From Deltaproteobacteria bacterium (GTDB lineage Bacteria; Myxococcota_A; Polyangia; Polyangiales; Polyangiaceae), in the NCBI GenBank assembly GCA_016875405.1, contig VGRJ01000002.1, forward strand, positions 108,360 through 172,359: 64,000 nucleotides of DNA. The letters are read 5' to 3'. Below the pieces are notes generated by a model. The model did no database searches. It was given only the letters and a program-made list of their open reading frames with translations, and was not told where the DNA came from. The first letter of the stretch is position 1. The number at the start of each line of letters is the position of its first letter. A program made the translations under genes and the position numbers. Below, piece after piece: positions 24,621 to 33,437 of this stretch.

Positions 24621-27600
24621 GTGTCTCAGGAGCCCGCCCTCGAGCCCGGCCGACTGATCGCCGGGCGCTATCGACTCGTCGCCGAGGTCGGCAAGGGCGG
24701 GATGGGCTCGGTGTGGCGCGCGACGATCGACACAGGTGGCCCTGGAGGTGACGCACCTTCGAGTCGAAAGCGACAAGAAGAGGTCGCGCTCAAGATCGTG
24801 TTGCCTTCCCGGCTCGAGGGCTCCGAGGGCAAGCGGGAGCTGACGATCGGGCGGTTCGTACGCGAAGCGCAGGCCATGTCGCGCTTGAAGAGCCCCAACG
24901 TCGTGAGCCTCTACGATCACGGCAACGACGCCGGGGTGATGTTCATCGCGATGGAGCTCTTGCGAGGCGAATCGCTCTCCGAGCGGCTGAAGCGCGTGAA
25001 GCAGCTCGACCCCGGCGACACCGTGCGGCTCTTCAACCACGTCGGTCGTGCGCTCGAGCTCGCGCATCAGACGGGCATCGTCCACCGCGACATCAAACCG
25101 GGGAACATCTTCCTATCGCGACAGCCCGGCGCGACCGAAGACGTGGGGAAGGTCCTCGACTTCGGCCTGGTGAAGAGCATCGGCGTGCCGCTCGCGACCA
25201 TGGACGTGCACACGCGGATCGGCGCGCTCCTCGGGACGCCGTACTACATGTCACCCGAGCAGGCGCGCTCGCGCCCCGACGTCGACCACCGCGCGGACCT
25301 CTGGTCGATGGCGGTGATCGCGTTCGAGTGTCTGTGCGGCGTGAAGCCCTTTCGCGGCAAGGTGCTCGCGAAGGTGATCGCCCAGATCGTGTCTGGCGAC
25401 GCGCCGATTCCATCCGAGCTCGCGTCCGTCCCAGCCGGCTTCGACGCCTGGTTCGCCAAGGCCGTCCAGCGCGAGCCCGAGCGGCGCTTTCAGTCCGCGA
25501 GCGAGATGATGGAGGAGCTCCGCGAAGTGCTCGTCGACGCGGCGATCAGCACTCGACTCGCGCGAAAGCGCAGGCTCGACGCCGAGGTCACGGGCGCGAC
25601 GCCGAGCGTCGAAGGCATGCCCGCCACGGCCCCGCTCGCGGGTGCGAGGGACCCGCTCCCGCTCATCGGGCGCGAGCGCGAACTCGAAGAGCTCAACCGT
25701 AAGCTCGAGCAGGGGGCGCGGGTCATCACGCTCGTCGGCGCGCCCGGCGTCGGCAAGACTCGGCTCGCGCGCGAGCTGTCGAAGCGCTGGCAGGAAGACC
25801 GGTCGCTCCCTTGCGTGGCGGCCTGGCTCGACGACTCGCCCGGTGAGCCCTGGTGCTGGCTCGAGCTCGCCTCCGCGCTCGACATGGACGGCTGCGGCGA
25901 ACCCGCGAGTGCGCACGTTGCGCGAACGCTCCGCGCCCTAGGACGGGCCGTGGTGCTGCTCGATGGTGTCGACGGCTCCCGCGAGGCGCTCGCGCGCGTC
26001 ATGCCGTCGTGGCTCTTCGCCGCGCCTGAGGTGCACTTTCTCGTCACCGCCGCGGAGCCGCTCGCAATCCCAGGCGAGACCGTCGTGCATGTGCGACCGC
26101 TTCCCTCACCCATCGCGAGGATCGGGAGCCTTCGTGAGCTCATGGATCATCCGGCGCCGGCGCTCTTCATGATGCGGGCTGTCCGTCACAACCGCGAGAT
26201 GCTCACCCTCGAGGGCAAGGCGCAGGACATCGCGCGCTTCGTCACGGGCTTCGGGGGCTTGCCGATGGCCCTTCACCTCGGCTCCGGGCTCGTCGCGGAG
26301 CGCTCCTTCGAAGAGCTCGCGGCGTCCTTGTCGGCCGAGCTCGCCACGCCCGCCGGGACCGCCCTCGTCGACCCCAACACCACGCTCGATCTCGCGGTCG
26401 CGTGGCTCTTCAAGGGCCTCCCCTTCGCCGAGCGAAGCGCCCTCGCACAGCTCGCGGTGTTCCGCGATGGCTTCACGCTCGAAGCTGCTGAGGCGGTCGT
26501 CGATGGCGAGTGGCGCCACATCCGTCGCCCCTACGAGATCGTCCTCGACCTCGCGGGTCGCGGACTGCTCGTCCACGAAGAGCCGCTCGTCGGCGAGAGC
26601 CGCTACAAGCTCCCGCGGCCGCTATGGCGTCACGCGGCGAGGCTGCTGGCCGAGCCGTCGTCGGACCTCGACCCTGAGGCGCGCGGCGCATTCGAGCGCC
26701 ACGCCGCGCATTTCGCGAACCTCGGCGCGCCGGCGATCCTTGACCCTATCCGTCGGCGCGGGGGTCTCGTCCGTCGCCTCCGCCTCGCGCTCGAAGCCCA
26801 GAATTTGCGGCAAGCCCTCGCCTGGTGCGAAGCGAACCAGGACTCCGCGAAGGCCGTCGCGCTCTCGCTCGCGCTCGCGACGACGCTCGCCTCGGAGCGG
26901 CTCCCGGGCGCCGCAGCCGCGACCCTCGAGGCGGTCTCGGGCGTCACCTGCGGCTCGCGGGAGGAGCGCCAGCGCCTCGATCACGACCGCGGGCGTGCGT
27001 GTCGGCAGCTCCGTCGCTTCGACCTCGCCGCGCAGGCCTTCGAACACAGCTGCGCGCTCGCGAGGCACGCGAACGACTCGGCGGCCGAGAGCCTCGCCTG
27101 GTCGGAGTTGTCGCTTACTGCGCTCGCCGCAGGTGATGTGTACCGCGCGCACCACGCCTGCGTGGAGGCCCTGCAGCGTGCGGGCGCCGACGGGCGGGCG
27201 CAGGGCCTCGCGAGCCAAGCGTCCGGCGGGTTGTCGCTCGAGCTGGGCCGACTGGAGGAGGCCGTGGCTTCGCTTGGGCATGCTGCCGCCTGGCACGCGG
27301 CGAACGGAGAGCGCCTGCTCGAGGCCGCGGTCCGCGCACTTCTTGGCGAGGCGCTCGCCGAGGGCGACGACGACGAGCGCGCGCTCGCCGAGTTCGAGGT
27401 GGCGCATGGGCTCTACGGCGAGATGGGCGCGCGCCTCGAACAGACGCGGGTCCTCGCGTGGCTCGGAGAGGTGCAGGGTCGACGAACACCCGCGGCGGCG
27501 CACCGTACGCTCGAACGGGCAGCGGCGCGGGCCCGAGAGCTCGGTGCCTGCGACGTCGAGGCCTTTCACCTCGCGCTGTGGGCGCTCTCGCTGCTCGAGC

Positions 27601-27848
27601 GTGGCGACTGGGAGCGGGCGGTACGCGGTCTTCGTCGCGCGGAGGAACTCCTCCAAGGGGACGACGACGTGCACCGGCTGCTCGTCGTGTACCTGTGCCG
27701 CGCCTGGCTCGCGCTCTGTTCGATGGACGATGCCGCAGCCGAGGTCGAGGCCCGCCACGTCGAGCAGTGCGTGCACTCGACACGACTCAGACCAAAGTCG
27801 CGGCTGGGACGGGCCGTCGAGCGACTGCGCCGCGCTCGCGGACGCTGA
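24621..27848 (+). CDS. Large Ser/Thr kinase with NTPase and TPR-like domains
   Basis: This 1075-residue cytoplasmic signalling protein uses GTG 24621. An active-looking kinase domain spans about 15-285 (GKGGMG loop 24-29, Lys58, HRDIKPGN 155-162, DFG 180-182, SPEQ). A second ATPase of the AAA/STAND kind follows, with P-loop GAPGVGKT at 373-380. About 700-1075 is a helical, TPR-like solenoid (repeated leucine-rich helices such as LGDALAEGDD...). The architecture resembles kinase-STAND sensor proteins in which ligand or partner binding to the solenoid releases the NTPase. No DNA-binding domain is seen. It is divergent from the kinase at 24527. Confidence 0.85.
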   Translation: MSQEPALEPGRLIAGRYRLVAEVGKGGMGSVWRATIDTGGPGGDAPSSRKRQEEVALKIVLPSRLEGSEGKRELTIGRFVREAQAMSRLKSPNVVSLYDHGNDAGVMFIAMELLRGESLSERLKRVKQLDPGDTVRLFNHVGRALELAHQTGIVHRDIKPGNIFLSRQPGATEDVGKVLDFGLVKSIGVPLATMDVHTRIGALLGTPYYMSPEQARSRPDVDHRADLWSMAVIAFECLCGVKPFRGKVLAKVIAQIVSGDAPIPSELASVPAGFDAWFAKAVQREPERRFQSASEMMEELREVLVDAAISTRLARKRRLDAEVTGATPSVEGMPATAPLAGARDPLPLIGRERELEELNRKLEQGARVITLVGAPGVGKTRLARELSKRWQEDRSLPCVAAWLDDSPGEPWCWLELASALDMDGCGEPASAHVARTLRALGRAVVLLDGVDGSREALARVMPSWLFAAPEVHFLVTAAEPLAIPGETVVHVRPLPSPIARIGSLRELMDHPAPALFMMRAVRHNREMLTLEGKAQDIARFVTGFGGLPMALHLGSGLVAERSFEELAASLSAELATPAGTALVDPNTTLDLAVAWLFKGLPFAERSALAQLAVFRDGFTLEAAEAVVDGEWRHIRRPYEIVLDLAGRGLLVHEEPLVGESRYKLPRPLWRHAARLLAEPSSDLDPEARGAFERHAAHFANLGAPAILDPIRRRGGLVRRLRLALEAQNLRQALAWCEANQDSAKAVALSLALATTLASERLPGAAAATLEAVSGVTCGSREERQRLDHDRGRACRQLRRFDLAAQAFEHSCALARHANDSAAESLAWSELSLTALAAGDVYRAHHACVEALQRAGADGRAQGLASQASGGLSLELGRLEEAVASLGHAAAWHAANGERLLEAAVRALLGEALAEGDDDERALAEFEVAHGLYGEMGARLEQTRVLAWLGEVQGRRTPAAAHRTLERAAARARELGACDVEAFHLALWALSLLERGDWERAVRGLRRAEELLQGDDDVHRLLVVYLCRAWLALCSMDDAAAEVEARHVEQCVHSTRLRPKSRLGRAVERLRRARGR

Positions 27849-27860
27849 ACGCGGCCCCCG

Positions 27861-29090
27861 TCAGGGCTCGTCGAAAGAGCCCGCGGCGGCGACCCCTTCG
27901 GCGTGCTTGCGCGTATCGGCGACCGCCGTCGCCGGTGCGTCGCTCGTCGCGAAGGGCGTCGCGACGATCCCCAGCGCGGTGAGGTCGAGCTTCTTCAGCT
28001 TGCTGCGCGCCGCGAGCTTCTTGTCCCCGAAGGCCTTCATCTCTGACGAGGCCTCGCCGAGCATCTCGACCGCGCGCGAGGGAAGCGGCAGCCCAGCCAC
28101 CACCACATGGAGCGTCGCGGGTCCCTCCCCCACGAAGAGGCCGGTACGGTGCGCGGCGCCGACGGTCATGCGCCGGACCTCCCGGAGGTAGTCGTCGAAC
28201 ACCGACGCCTGCACGTCGTAGAGCGACGCCTCGTTGGCCGTGATCACCGACGCCAGCATCACGGCGTCGTGGCTCTCGAAGCCGCCCGCGAGCAGGTCGT
28301 TCTTGTTGAGCGCATCGGAGAGCGCGGACACGAGCGACTCCGAGGTGATGTCCCCGTCGATGATCGCCGAGCCGAACACGGTCACGCCGCCGAACCGCAA
28401 GACCTGGCGCAGGTCGTTCGGGTCGAACGTACGAATGGGCCGCAGCGCCTCGTTGCTCGGGAGGCGGTTCAGCGCCTCGAACGCCTTCACGAAGGCGTGG
28501 TTGCAGTCCTGCATGTAGCGCATCGCGCTCGACGCGCCGTGCGCCGCGAACAGCTTGTCGTTGTCGATGAGGAGGATCGCCTCGGCGGCGCTGTCGACGA
28601 GCTCGTTCAACGCCCAGAGCGCGTTGGTCTTCGTGCGGTGTCCCTCCGAAGCGGACGGTAGGATCCCAAGCGCGATCACAGGAAAATCCTGAGCGGCGAG
28701 GATGTTGACGAGCTCCGCGAGGTTGCCGCCGGTGCCTCCCCCGAGTGCGCCGACGGCGACCAGCACCTCGACGTCATCGAGCAGCGCCACCGTCGTCTCT
28801 TCGATCTTGGCCTGCGACGTCCGGAGCGCCTCGCCACCGATCGACAACGAGCCACCCGCGCCGTACGCGCCGTCCTCGCCGATGACGAGCTTGTGAGACT
28901 CGGGGATCCGGTTTAAACCGCGCAGATCTGCGCGCGAGATGTTCAGCGCGATGGCCGGATAACCGACGACCGAGAACGCCTCGGCAAAGTTGCCGCCACA
29001 CTGGCCGAGCCCAACGACGCCGAGTTGCAGCGAGCGGCCTTGGCTGGTCGAGCGGGACGTGGCGGCGGAGGTCTTCGTCTCTTCGGTCAT
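27861..29090 (-). CDS. Non-canonical FtsZ/tubulin-like GTPase
   Basis: This 409-residue protein starts at ATG 29090 with a GGAG Shine-Dalgarno. It resembles the FtsZ/tubulin superfamily: an N-terminal GVVGLGQCGGN loop (about 24-34), the GTPase signature GALGGGTGGN (114-123, tubulin GGGTG[ST]G-like), a DNDKL motif (176-180) resembling FtsZ's NDRL, and the two Asp of the catalytic T7 loop (D223 and D226 in FDPNDLRQ). These suggest a filament-forming GTPase, not the standard FtsZ, which is usually in a division cluster. The C-terminus is Ala/Thr-rich, without the usual FtsZ tail. FtsZ-like or tubulin-like families are alternatives; partners are unknown. Confidence 0.8.
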   Translation of the reverse strand: MTEETKTSAATSRSTSQGRSLQLGVVGLGQCGGNFAEAFSVVGYPAIALNISRADLRGLNRIPESHKLVIGEDGAYGAGGSLSIGGEALRTSQAKIEETTVALLDDVEVLVAVGALGGGTGGNLAELVNILAAQDFPVIALGILPSASEGHRTKTNALWALNELVDSAAEAILLIDNDKLFAAHGASSAMRYMQDCNHAFVKAFEALNRLPSNEALRPIRTFDPNDLRQVLRFGGVTVFGSAIIDGDITSESLVSALSDALNKNDLLAGGFESHDAVMLASVITANEASLYDVQASVFDDYLREVRRMTVGAAHRTGLFVGEGPATLHVVVAGLPLPSRAVEMLGEASSEMKAFGDKKLAARSKLKKLDLTALGIVATPFATSDAPATAVADTRKHAEGVAAAGSFDEP

Positions 29091-29165
29091 CGGATTCTCC
29101 TCGGGTACGGGTCGATTCTCACGGGTCGCAACGTGGTGCAATGCCGTCGGTCATCGTCGCGGCTC

Positions 29166-29197
29166 GCATCACTTGGCGGGCGCATCACTTGGCGGGC
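29166..29197. repeat. 16-bp tandem duplication across a stop codon
   Basis: Two identical 16-base copies (29166-29181 and 29182-29197) lie at the 3' end of the lipoprotein gene on the minus strand. The copy at 29182-29197 holds the last codons and the TGA; the other lies just beyond the stop. It looks like a recent slippage or duplication event. Confidence 0.9.
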
Positions 29198-29919
29198 GCA
29201 GCGGTCGGCTCGGCGGCGGTCGCGTGCATGACGCTCGGGCCGATGCGATCGAGCTCGAAGACCACCTGCGACAGGCCAGCATCGAACCGAAGCGGCGCGA
29301 CCACGCGCCAGTCCTTCACCTTCTTCGTCTCCTGCCCCGCCTCGTCGAGCTCGAGCTCGCCGATCGCGAGGTTGACCGATTTTTTACTGGGTACGAGAAC
29401 GACGAACGGCGCCGAATAGGCGTCAAGGAACGACATGCGCGTGCTGTCCCCGACCTGCGCCGAGAGGTGGACGATGTCGCCGATCACGTTGGCCTTGCCC
29501 CGCATCACCTTTGGACCGCCGACCTCGAAGACTAGGTTGGCGCCGACGCGGAGCGAGTACTCCTGCAGCTTGAGGACGAGCTCGCCGCCCGACGTCTTCA
29601 GCTTGAGCACGGAGCCCGGCGTCGCCCCGAAGGTGCTCGCGATCTTCTTCGACGGCCCCACCTGAATCGCTGGGCGTCCGGACGGCGGCGACGCCTTGCG
29701 ACCGGCGTCGGCCTCGCTCGTCGGGGCCGCGGAGGGCGCGGCGGTCACGGCAGGCGCGGACTCACTCGTCGGCGCCGCGGAGGCCGCGGCCGAGGACTCG
29801 CTCGACGGGGCCGAAGCCTCGGTCGGCGCCGCGGTGCTCGCGGGCGTCTCGGTGGAGGCAGCCTGACCGCCACACGCCACGATCGCGCAAGCAGTCGCCC
29901 AGAGCACATGCTTCAGCAT
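29185..29919 (-). CDS. Ser/Ala/Pro-linker lipoprotein, function unknown
   Basis: This 244-residue lipoprotein starts at ATG 29919 and has a signal peptide with a lipobox-like CAIVAC (Cys16). A low-complexity Ala/Ser/Thr/Pro/Glu stretch follows (about 20-90). The C-terminal 140 residues look like a beta-rich domain (GSVLKLKTSGGELVLKLQEY, ANLVFEVGGPKVM, MSFLDAYSAPFVVLVP). No family is recognised. It is upstream of the FtsZ-like gene by 94 bases on the same strand, so co-transcription is possible. The last codons are duplicated (see 29166-29197). Confidence 0.6.
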   Translation of the reverse strand: MLKHVLWATACAIVACGGQAASTETPASTAAPTEASAPSSESSAAASAAPTSESAPAVTAAPSAAPTSEADAGRKASPPSGRPAIQVGPSKKIASTFGATPGSVLKLKTSGGELVLKLQEYSLRVGANLVFEVGGPKVMRGKANVIGDIVHLSAQVGDSTRMSFLDAYSAPFVVLVPSKKSVNLAIGELELDEAGQETKKVKDWRVVAPLRFDAGLSQVVFELDRIGPSVMHATAAEPTAAPAK

Positions 29920-30061
29920 GGCGGGGGTGTCGGCCCAACGGGCCGCGGCGTCAAGGAGACGCGCGAAGGAGAAGAAGTGGTCGGTCGGCGTCCGCTCGAG
30001 CGGACGGCGCTTGAGCAGGCTGTCCGCGCCCGATACTCTACCCAACTCGTCGACGCCCCGC

Positions 30062-31039
30062 ATGAGTCACCCCCGCACCGCCCCGCCTTCGCTTATCGGT
30101 CCAGGCTCCGAGCTCGGCGACTTCGTGCTCGGGCAGCCGATCGCCGAGGGAGCCCTTGGCGTCCTGTACGCCGGCGTGCGACGTCGCGACGAGGCGCCGG
30201 TCGCGGTCCGGGTCGTCCCCGCCGAGCGCATCCGAGACGACGCCGCGTGGCGGACGTTCCTCGAATCGGCGGCGAAAGCCTGGCAGGAGGAGCGACGTCA
30301 CGTGGCGCCAGTCCTCGGTCACGGCAGGCTCGAGGATGGGACCGGGTGGCTCGCCTCCTCGCTCGCGGAGGGTCGGACCCTGGCGCAGCTCCTCGCCGAG
30401 CATCCGCTCGAGCCGTCCGAGGTCCTCGCCGTTCTGCGCGGGATCTGCAAGGCGCTCGAGGCGGCGCACCGCCGTGAGATCTTCCACGGCGAGCTGACGA
30501 CCGCGAGCGTCTGCATCGGAAGCGATGCCGAGGGTCGGATGCGCGCGCGCGTGCTCGAGCTCGGCGGGGCCCAGCTCCTCGACGAGGCGAAGCGTCGGAG
30601 CGGTCCGGTGACGCGAGCCGGAGTGGCGTACCCTCCCTTCGACGTCTCGCGCGACCTGCGGGCCCTCGGCGCGCTCACGTTCGAGGCGCTCGTCGGGGCG
30701 CCGTTCGAAGGTGAGGTCAACGATGACCACCCGCGCGTATCGGACGCGCGCCCCGAGCTCGGAGCGCACTTCGACACTCCGGTCCACGCGCTGCTGGTCC
30801 CCGGGGATCAGCCGGAGTCGGCCGCCGCAGCCCACGGGCTCATGGTGGAGGCCGCGCGAGCCGCGGGATACGATGTTGGCGCCGCGATCCCGCTCGCGCC
30901 GCGAGAGGCCTCTCCGAGTGCGCCTGAGCTGTCGACCCGAGCGGACGACCCGTCGAGCGGCAAGCCCCTCGCGCTCGTGCTGCTGGCGGGGCTCATCGCG
31001 GCCGTCATCCTCGCGACGCTCTGGGGCTTGCTTCGCTGA
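30062..31039 (+). CDS. Predicted pseudokinase, tail-anchored
   Basis: This 325-residue kinase-fold protein starts at ATG 30062. The Gly-rich loop is diverged (AEGALGVLYAG), the catalytic Lys position is Arg50 (VAVRVV), HRD is replaced by HGE (142-144 in FHGELTTASV), and DFG is replaced by LGG (167-169). All three catalytic features are changed, which points to a non-catalytic pseudokinase. It ends in one hydrophobic helix (LALVLLAGLIAAVILATLWG), so it is membrane-anchored at the C-terminus. A canonical kinase begins 95 bases downstream in the same direction; the pseudokinase may regulate it (inference). Confidence 0.8.
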   Translation: MSHPRTAPPSLIGPGSELGDFVLGQPIAEGALGVLYAGVRRRDEAPVAVRVVPAERIRDDAAWRTFLESAAKAWQEERRHVAPVLGHGRLEDGTGWLASSLAEGRTLAQLLAEHPLEPSEVLAVLRGICKALEAAHRREIFHGELTTASVCIGSDAEGRMRARVLELGGAQLLDEAKRRSGPVTRAGVAYPPFDVSRDLRALGALTFEALVGAPFEGEVNDDHPRVSDARPELGAHFDTPVHALLVPGDQPESAAAAHGLMVEAARAAGYDVGAAIPLAPREASPSAPELSTRADDPSSGKPLALVLLAGLIAAVILATLWGLLR

Positions 31040-31133
31040 CCCCGTCGTGGCCTTCGACGCCCCGGCGCGGTCGCGCGAGGGCACCTGCTCGGGGTTGGCA
31101 GCGAGCGGCGATTGCGGCTAGCGTCGGTCGCGC

Positions 31134-32546
31134 GTGATCGGAAAAATCCTCGACGGGAAATACGAGATCCTGCGTTCCCTGGGCGAGGGCGGGATGGGCG
31201 CGGTCTACGAGGCGCTTCACGTCGGCGTCGGACGTCGCGTCGCCGTGAAGGTGATCCTCGCCGAGAACCTCGACAAGAGGCAGACGCAGGTCGCGAGATT
31301 CCAGCGCGAAGCGCGGCTCGCGGGCGGGATCGAGACCCGGCACATCTGTCAGGTCCTCGACACGGGCACCGACCAAGACGGCCACCCGTACATGGTGATG
31401 GAGCTGATGCGCGGGCGCGACGTCGGCGAGCACCTGAAGGAGCACGGGCCGCTGCTCCCGCATGCCGCGCTCGCGGTGGTGGTGCAGGCCTGCCGTGGTT
31501 TGCAGAAGGCCCACGACGCCGGCATCGTCCACCGCGACATCAAGCCTGCGAACCTGTTCCTGTGCGAGGAGGAGGACGGCGACGTCACGGTGAAGGTCCT
31601 CGATTTCGGGATCGCAAAGATCCGCGAGGACGCCCTACCTGCCGAGGGCTCCGATCCGGGGCTCACGCAGACGGGAGCGCTCCTCGGGTCGCCGCTCTAC
31701 ATGTCGCCCGAGCAGGCGCGCGGGAAGCACGACATCGACCTCCGAAGCGACTTGTTCTCGCTCGGTGTGGTGCTCTACCGCATGCTCGCCGGACGCACGC
31801 CGTTCCAGGACATCGACGCCTTCGGCGACCTGTTGATGGCGATCTGCACCGAGCCTGCGCCTCCAGTTCAGTCGTTCGCGCCGTGGGTCGAGCCCGGGGT
31901 CGCGTCGCTCACGCATCGTTCGCTCGCGATCCCTCGCGAGGCCCGCTTCCAGACGGCGAGCGAGTTCCTCGCCGCAACCGAGGGGCTCCTGCCGAGCGGG
32001 TTCCGGCTGCGCGCGGAGCACCTCGTGCCGGTGCCAGATTCGCAGCGCAAGCACGTCACGCCGCCGATTCCGCACAAGGACGATACGCGCGCCGTGTCGG
32101 CCACCTACGGCGCGCTCACGAACACGCGAAGCGAGACGCGCGACGCCGCTCCCGAGACCCCTCGCCGCGCGGGTGTGCTCATCGGCGCGGCGGTCGGCTT
32201 CCTCGCGGTCGTCGGCGTCGGTTACGCCCTCGTCGGACGTCCGCCCGAGCCGGGCTCCACGTCCGCCGAGCGCGCAACGGGCGCCCGTGAAGGCGCCTCC
32301 GTCGGAGACACGGCCGCTTCGGTCGCGAGCGCCGCGGAGGCGGCGAGCTCCGCGGTGGAAACGACCGCTCCGACCGCGACCCCGTCGGCTTCCGCGCTGC
32401 CCGCCATCACCGCGGCACCGACGACGTCGTCGAGCGCGCCCGCGCCGAAGTCACTTCCTCGCGGTGGGCCGCTGCCATCCGCTGCTCCCGCGCCGCACGG
32501 GCCCGGCGAGCGTCCGGGCGTCGACGAGTTCGGCGGCCGAAAGTAG
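31134..32546 (+). CDS. Membrane-anchored Hanks-type Ser/Thr kinase
   Basis: This 470-residue canonical kinase starts with GTG 31134. It has a Gly-rich loop (GEGGMGAVY), catalytic Lys39 (VAVKV), HRD at 133-135, DFG at 157-159 and SPEQ. A hydrophobic helix (about 343-366, AGVLIGAAVGFLAVVGVGYAL) separates the cytoplasmic kinase from a Ser/Ala/Thr/Pro-rich, probably periplasmic tail. This is the common layout of bacterial transmembrane Ser/Thr kinases. It follows a predicted pseudokinase by 95 bases, and the two are probably co-transcribed. Confidence 0.9.
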   Translation: MIGKILDGKYEILRSLGEGGMGAVYEALHVGVGRRVAVKVILAENLDKRQTQVARFQREARLAGGIETRHICQVLDTGTDQDGHPYMVMELMRGRDVGEHLKEHGPLLPHAALAVVVQACRGLQKAHDAGIVHRDIKPANLFLCEEEDGDVTVKVLDFGIAKIREDALPAEGSDPGLTQTGALLGSPLYMSPEQARGKHDIDLRSDLFSLGVVLYRMLAGRTPFQDIDAFGDLLMAICTEPAPPVQSFAPWVEPGVASLTHRSLAIPREARFQTASEFLAATEGLLPSGFRLRAEHLVPVPDSQRKHVTPPIPHKDDTRAVSATYGALTNTRSETRDAAPETPRRAGVLIGAAVGFLAVVGVGYALVGRPPEPGSTSAERATGAREGASVGDTAASVASAAEAASSAVETTAPTATPSASALPAITAAPTTSSSAPAPKSLPRGGPLPSAAPAPHGPGERPGVDEFGGRK

Positions 32547-32568
32547 TCGCGCGACGCGAACGCACAAC

Positions 32569-32606
32569 GGCCTCGGACGCGCCACGCACGCGGCGCCCGC
32601 GAGGCC
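32569..32606. terminator. Candidate bidirectional hairpin between convergent genes
   Basis: GGCCTCG at 32569-32575 pairs with CGAGGCC at 32600-32606, and an inner GCGCC/GGCGC extends the stem. It lies between the 3' ends of the kinase and the DUF4234-like gene, a good place for a shared terminator. No T-run follows, so the call is by position and stem only. Confidence 0.35.
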
Positions 32607-32624
32607 GGTCGCGTCGCTCGAGGC

Positions 32625-33323
32625 TCAGTAACCCTCGCGCGCGAGCGCGTTCAGCTCTTCCTGCGCGAGGAACATCCCGACGAGGCTCGTGACGCCGACG
32701 AACAGCGACACGATGTACATGATCAGGATCATCTGCGACTGATCCTTGCGGTGCGGCGCGCGCGGCGCGAGGAACGCGTGGACCTTCTGCGCATTCCGGT
32801 AGTCGGTGTACCAACCCCACGCCGTGCATGTCACGACCGCGAGGAGCACGTCGGTCGTCGGGTTGATCGACTGGTCGTTCGTCGCGCGGCGCAGCTCGTC
32901 GCTGGTGTTGTAAATGTGGAAGAAGCGGTAGATCCCGCACGTCACGAACGTCAGCAGGATCACGACGGCGCCGTTGCGCTCGGTGATGACGCGAGCGCCG
33001 GGCTGGGGGGCGCCCGGAGGCCCACCGAAGCCGCCACCCGGAGGCCCGCCGAAGCCGCCGCCGGGCGGTGCGCCGAAGCCGCCCTGCGGAGGTGCGCCAT
33101 AGCCGCCCTGCGGAGGTGCGCCATAGCCGCCCTGCGGAGGTGCGCCATAGCCGCCTTGCGGAGGTGCGCCGTAGCCGCCTTGCGGAGGTGCGCCATAGCC
33201 GCCTTGCGGAGGTGCGCCATAGCCGCCCTGCGGGGGTGCGCCCGGGGCTCCTCCCGGAGGTGGCCCGTACCCACCACCACCGCCTGCGCCCCAACCACCA
33301 CCGCCCGGTCCCTGCATGCTCAT
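32625..33323 (-). CDS. Pro/Gly/Tyr-rich DUF4234-like membrane protein
   Basis: This 232-residue protein starts at ATG 33323. Residues about 1-105 are low complexity, dominated by Gly, Pro, Tyr and Gln, with about seven units of an eight-residue GAPPQGGY-type repeat. The remaining 125 residues contain hydrophobic segments (VVILLTFVTCGIYRFFHIYN, then ILIMYIVSLFVGV) with the CGIYxFxxxY and W-rich pattern of DUF4234. Disordered N-terminal PPGGYG tails may interact with partners or undergo phase separation (inference). It faces a similar gene at 33438 across 114 bases. Confidence 0.8.
   Translation of the reverse strand: MSMQGPGGGGWGAGGGGGYGPPPGGAPGAPPQGGYGAPPQGGYGAPPQGGYGAPPQGGYGAPPQGGYGAPPQGGYGAPPQGGFGAPPGGGFGGPPGGGFGGPPGAPQPGARVITERNGAVVILLTFVTCGIYRFFHIYNTSDELRRATNDQSINPTTDVLLAVVTCTAWGWYTDYRNAQKVHAFLAPRAPHRKDQSQMILIMYIVSLFVGVTSLVGMFLAQEELNALAREGY
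33082..33249 (-). repeat. 24-bp tandem repeat encoding a PQGGYGAP octapeptide
   Basis: Seven contiguous 24-base units code for the Gly/Pro/Tyr-rich tail of the DUF4234-like protein. Six units are nearly identical, with synonymous changes at the Tyr codon and one other position; the last is diverged. It is a coding repeat, not a CRISPR array. Confidence 0.9.
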
Positions 33324-33437
33324 GATGTTCGTCTCCGTTGAAGGGACCGAGCGTAATCGCTACGACCCGCCGGTGTCGACGCTGGAGTGGCGCTCACGCT
33401 ACGATTTGCTTGGTCAGCGTCAAGGGAGGCCGTTACC

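Noticed and set aside
33082..33249. Regular repeat, considered as a CRISPR array
   Set aside because: Units are contiguous with no spacers and encode an in-frame Gly/Pro/Tyr repeat.
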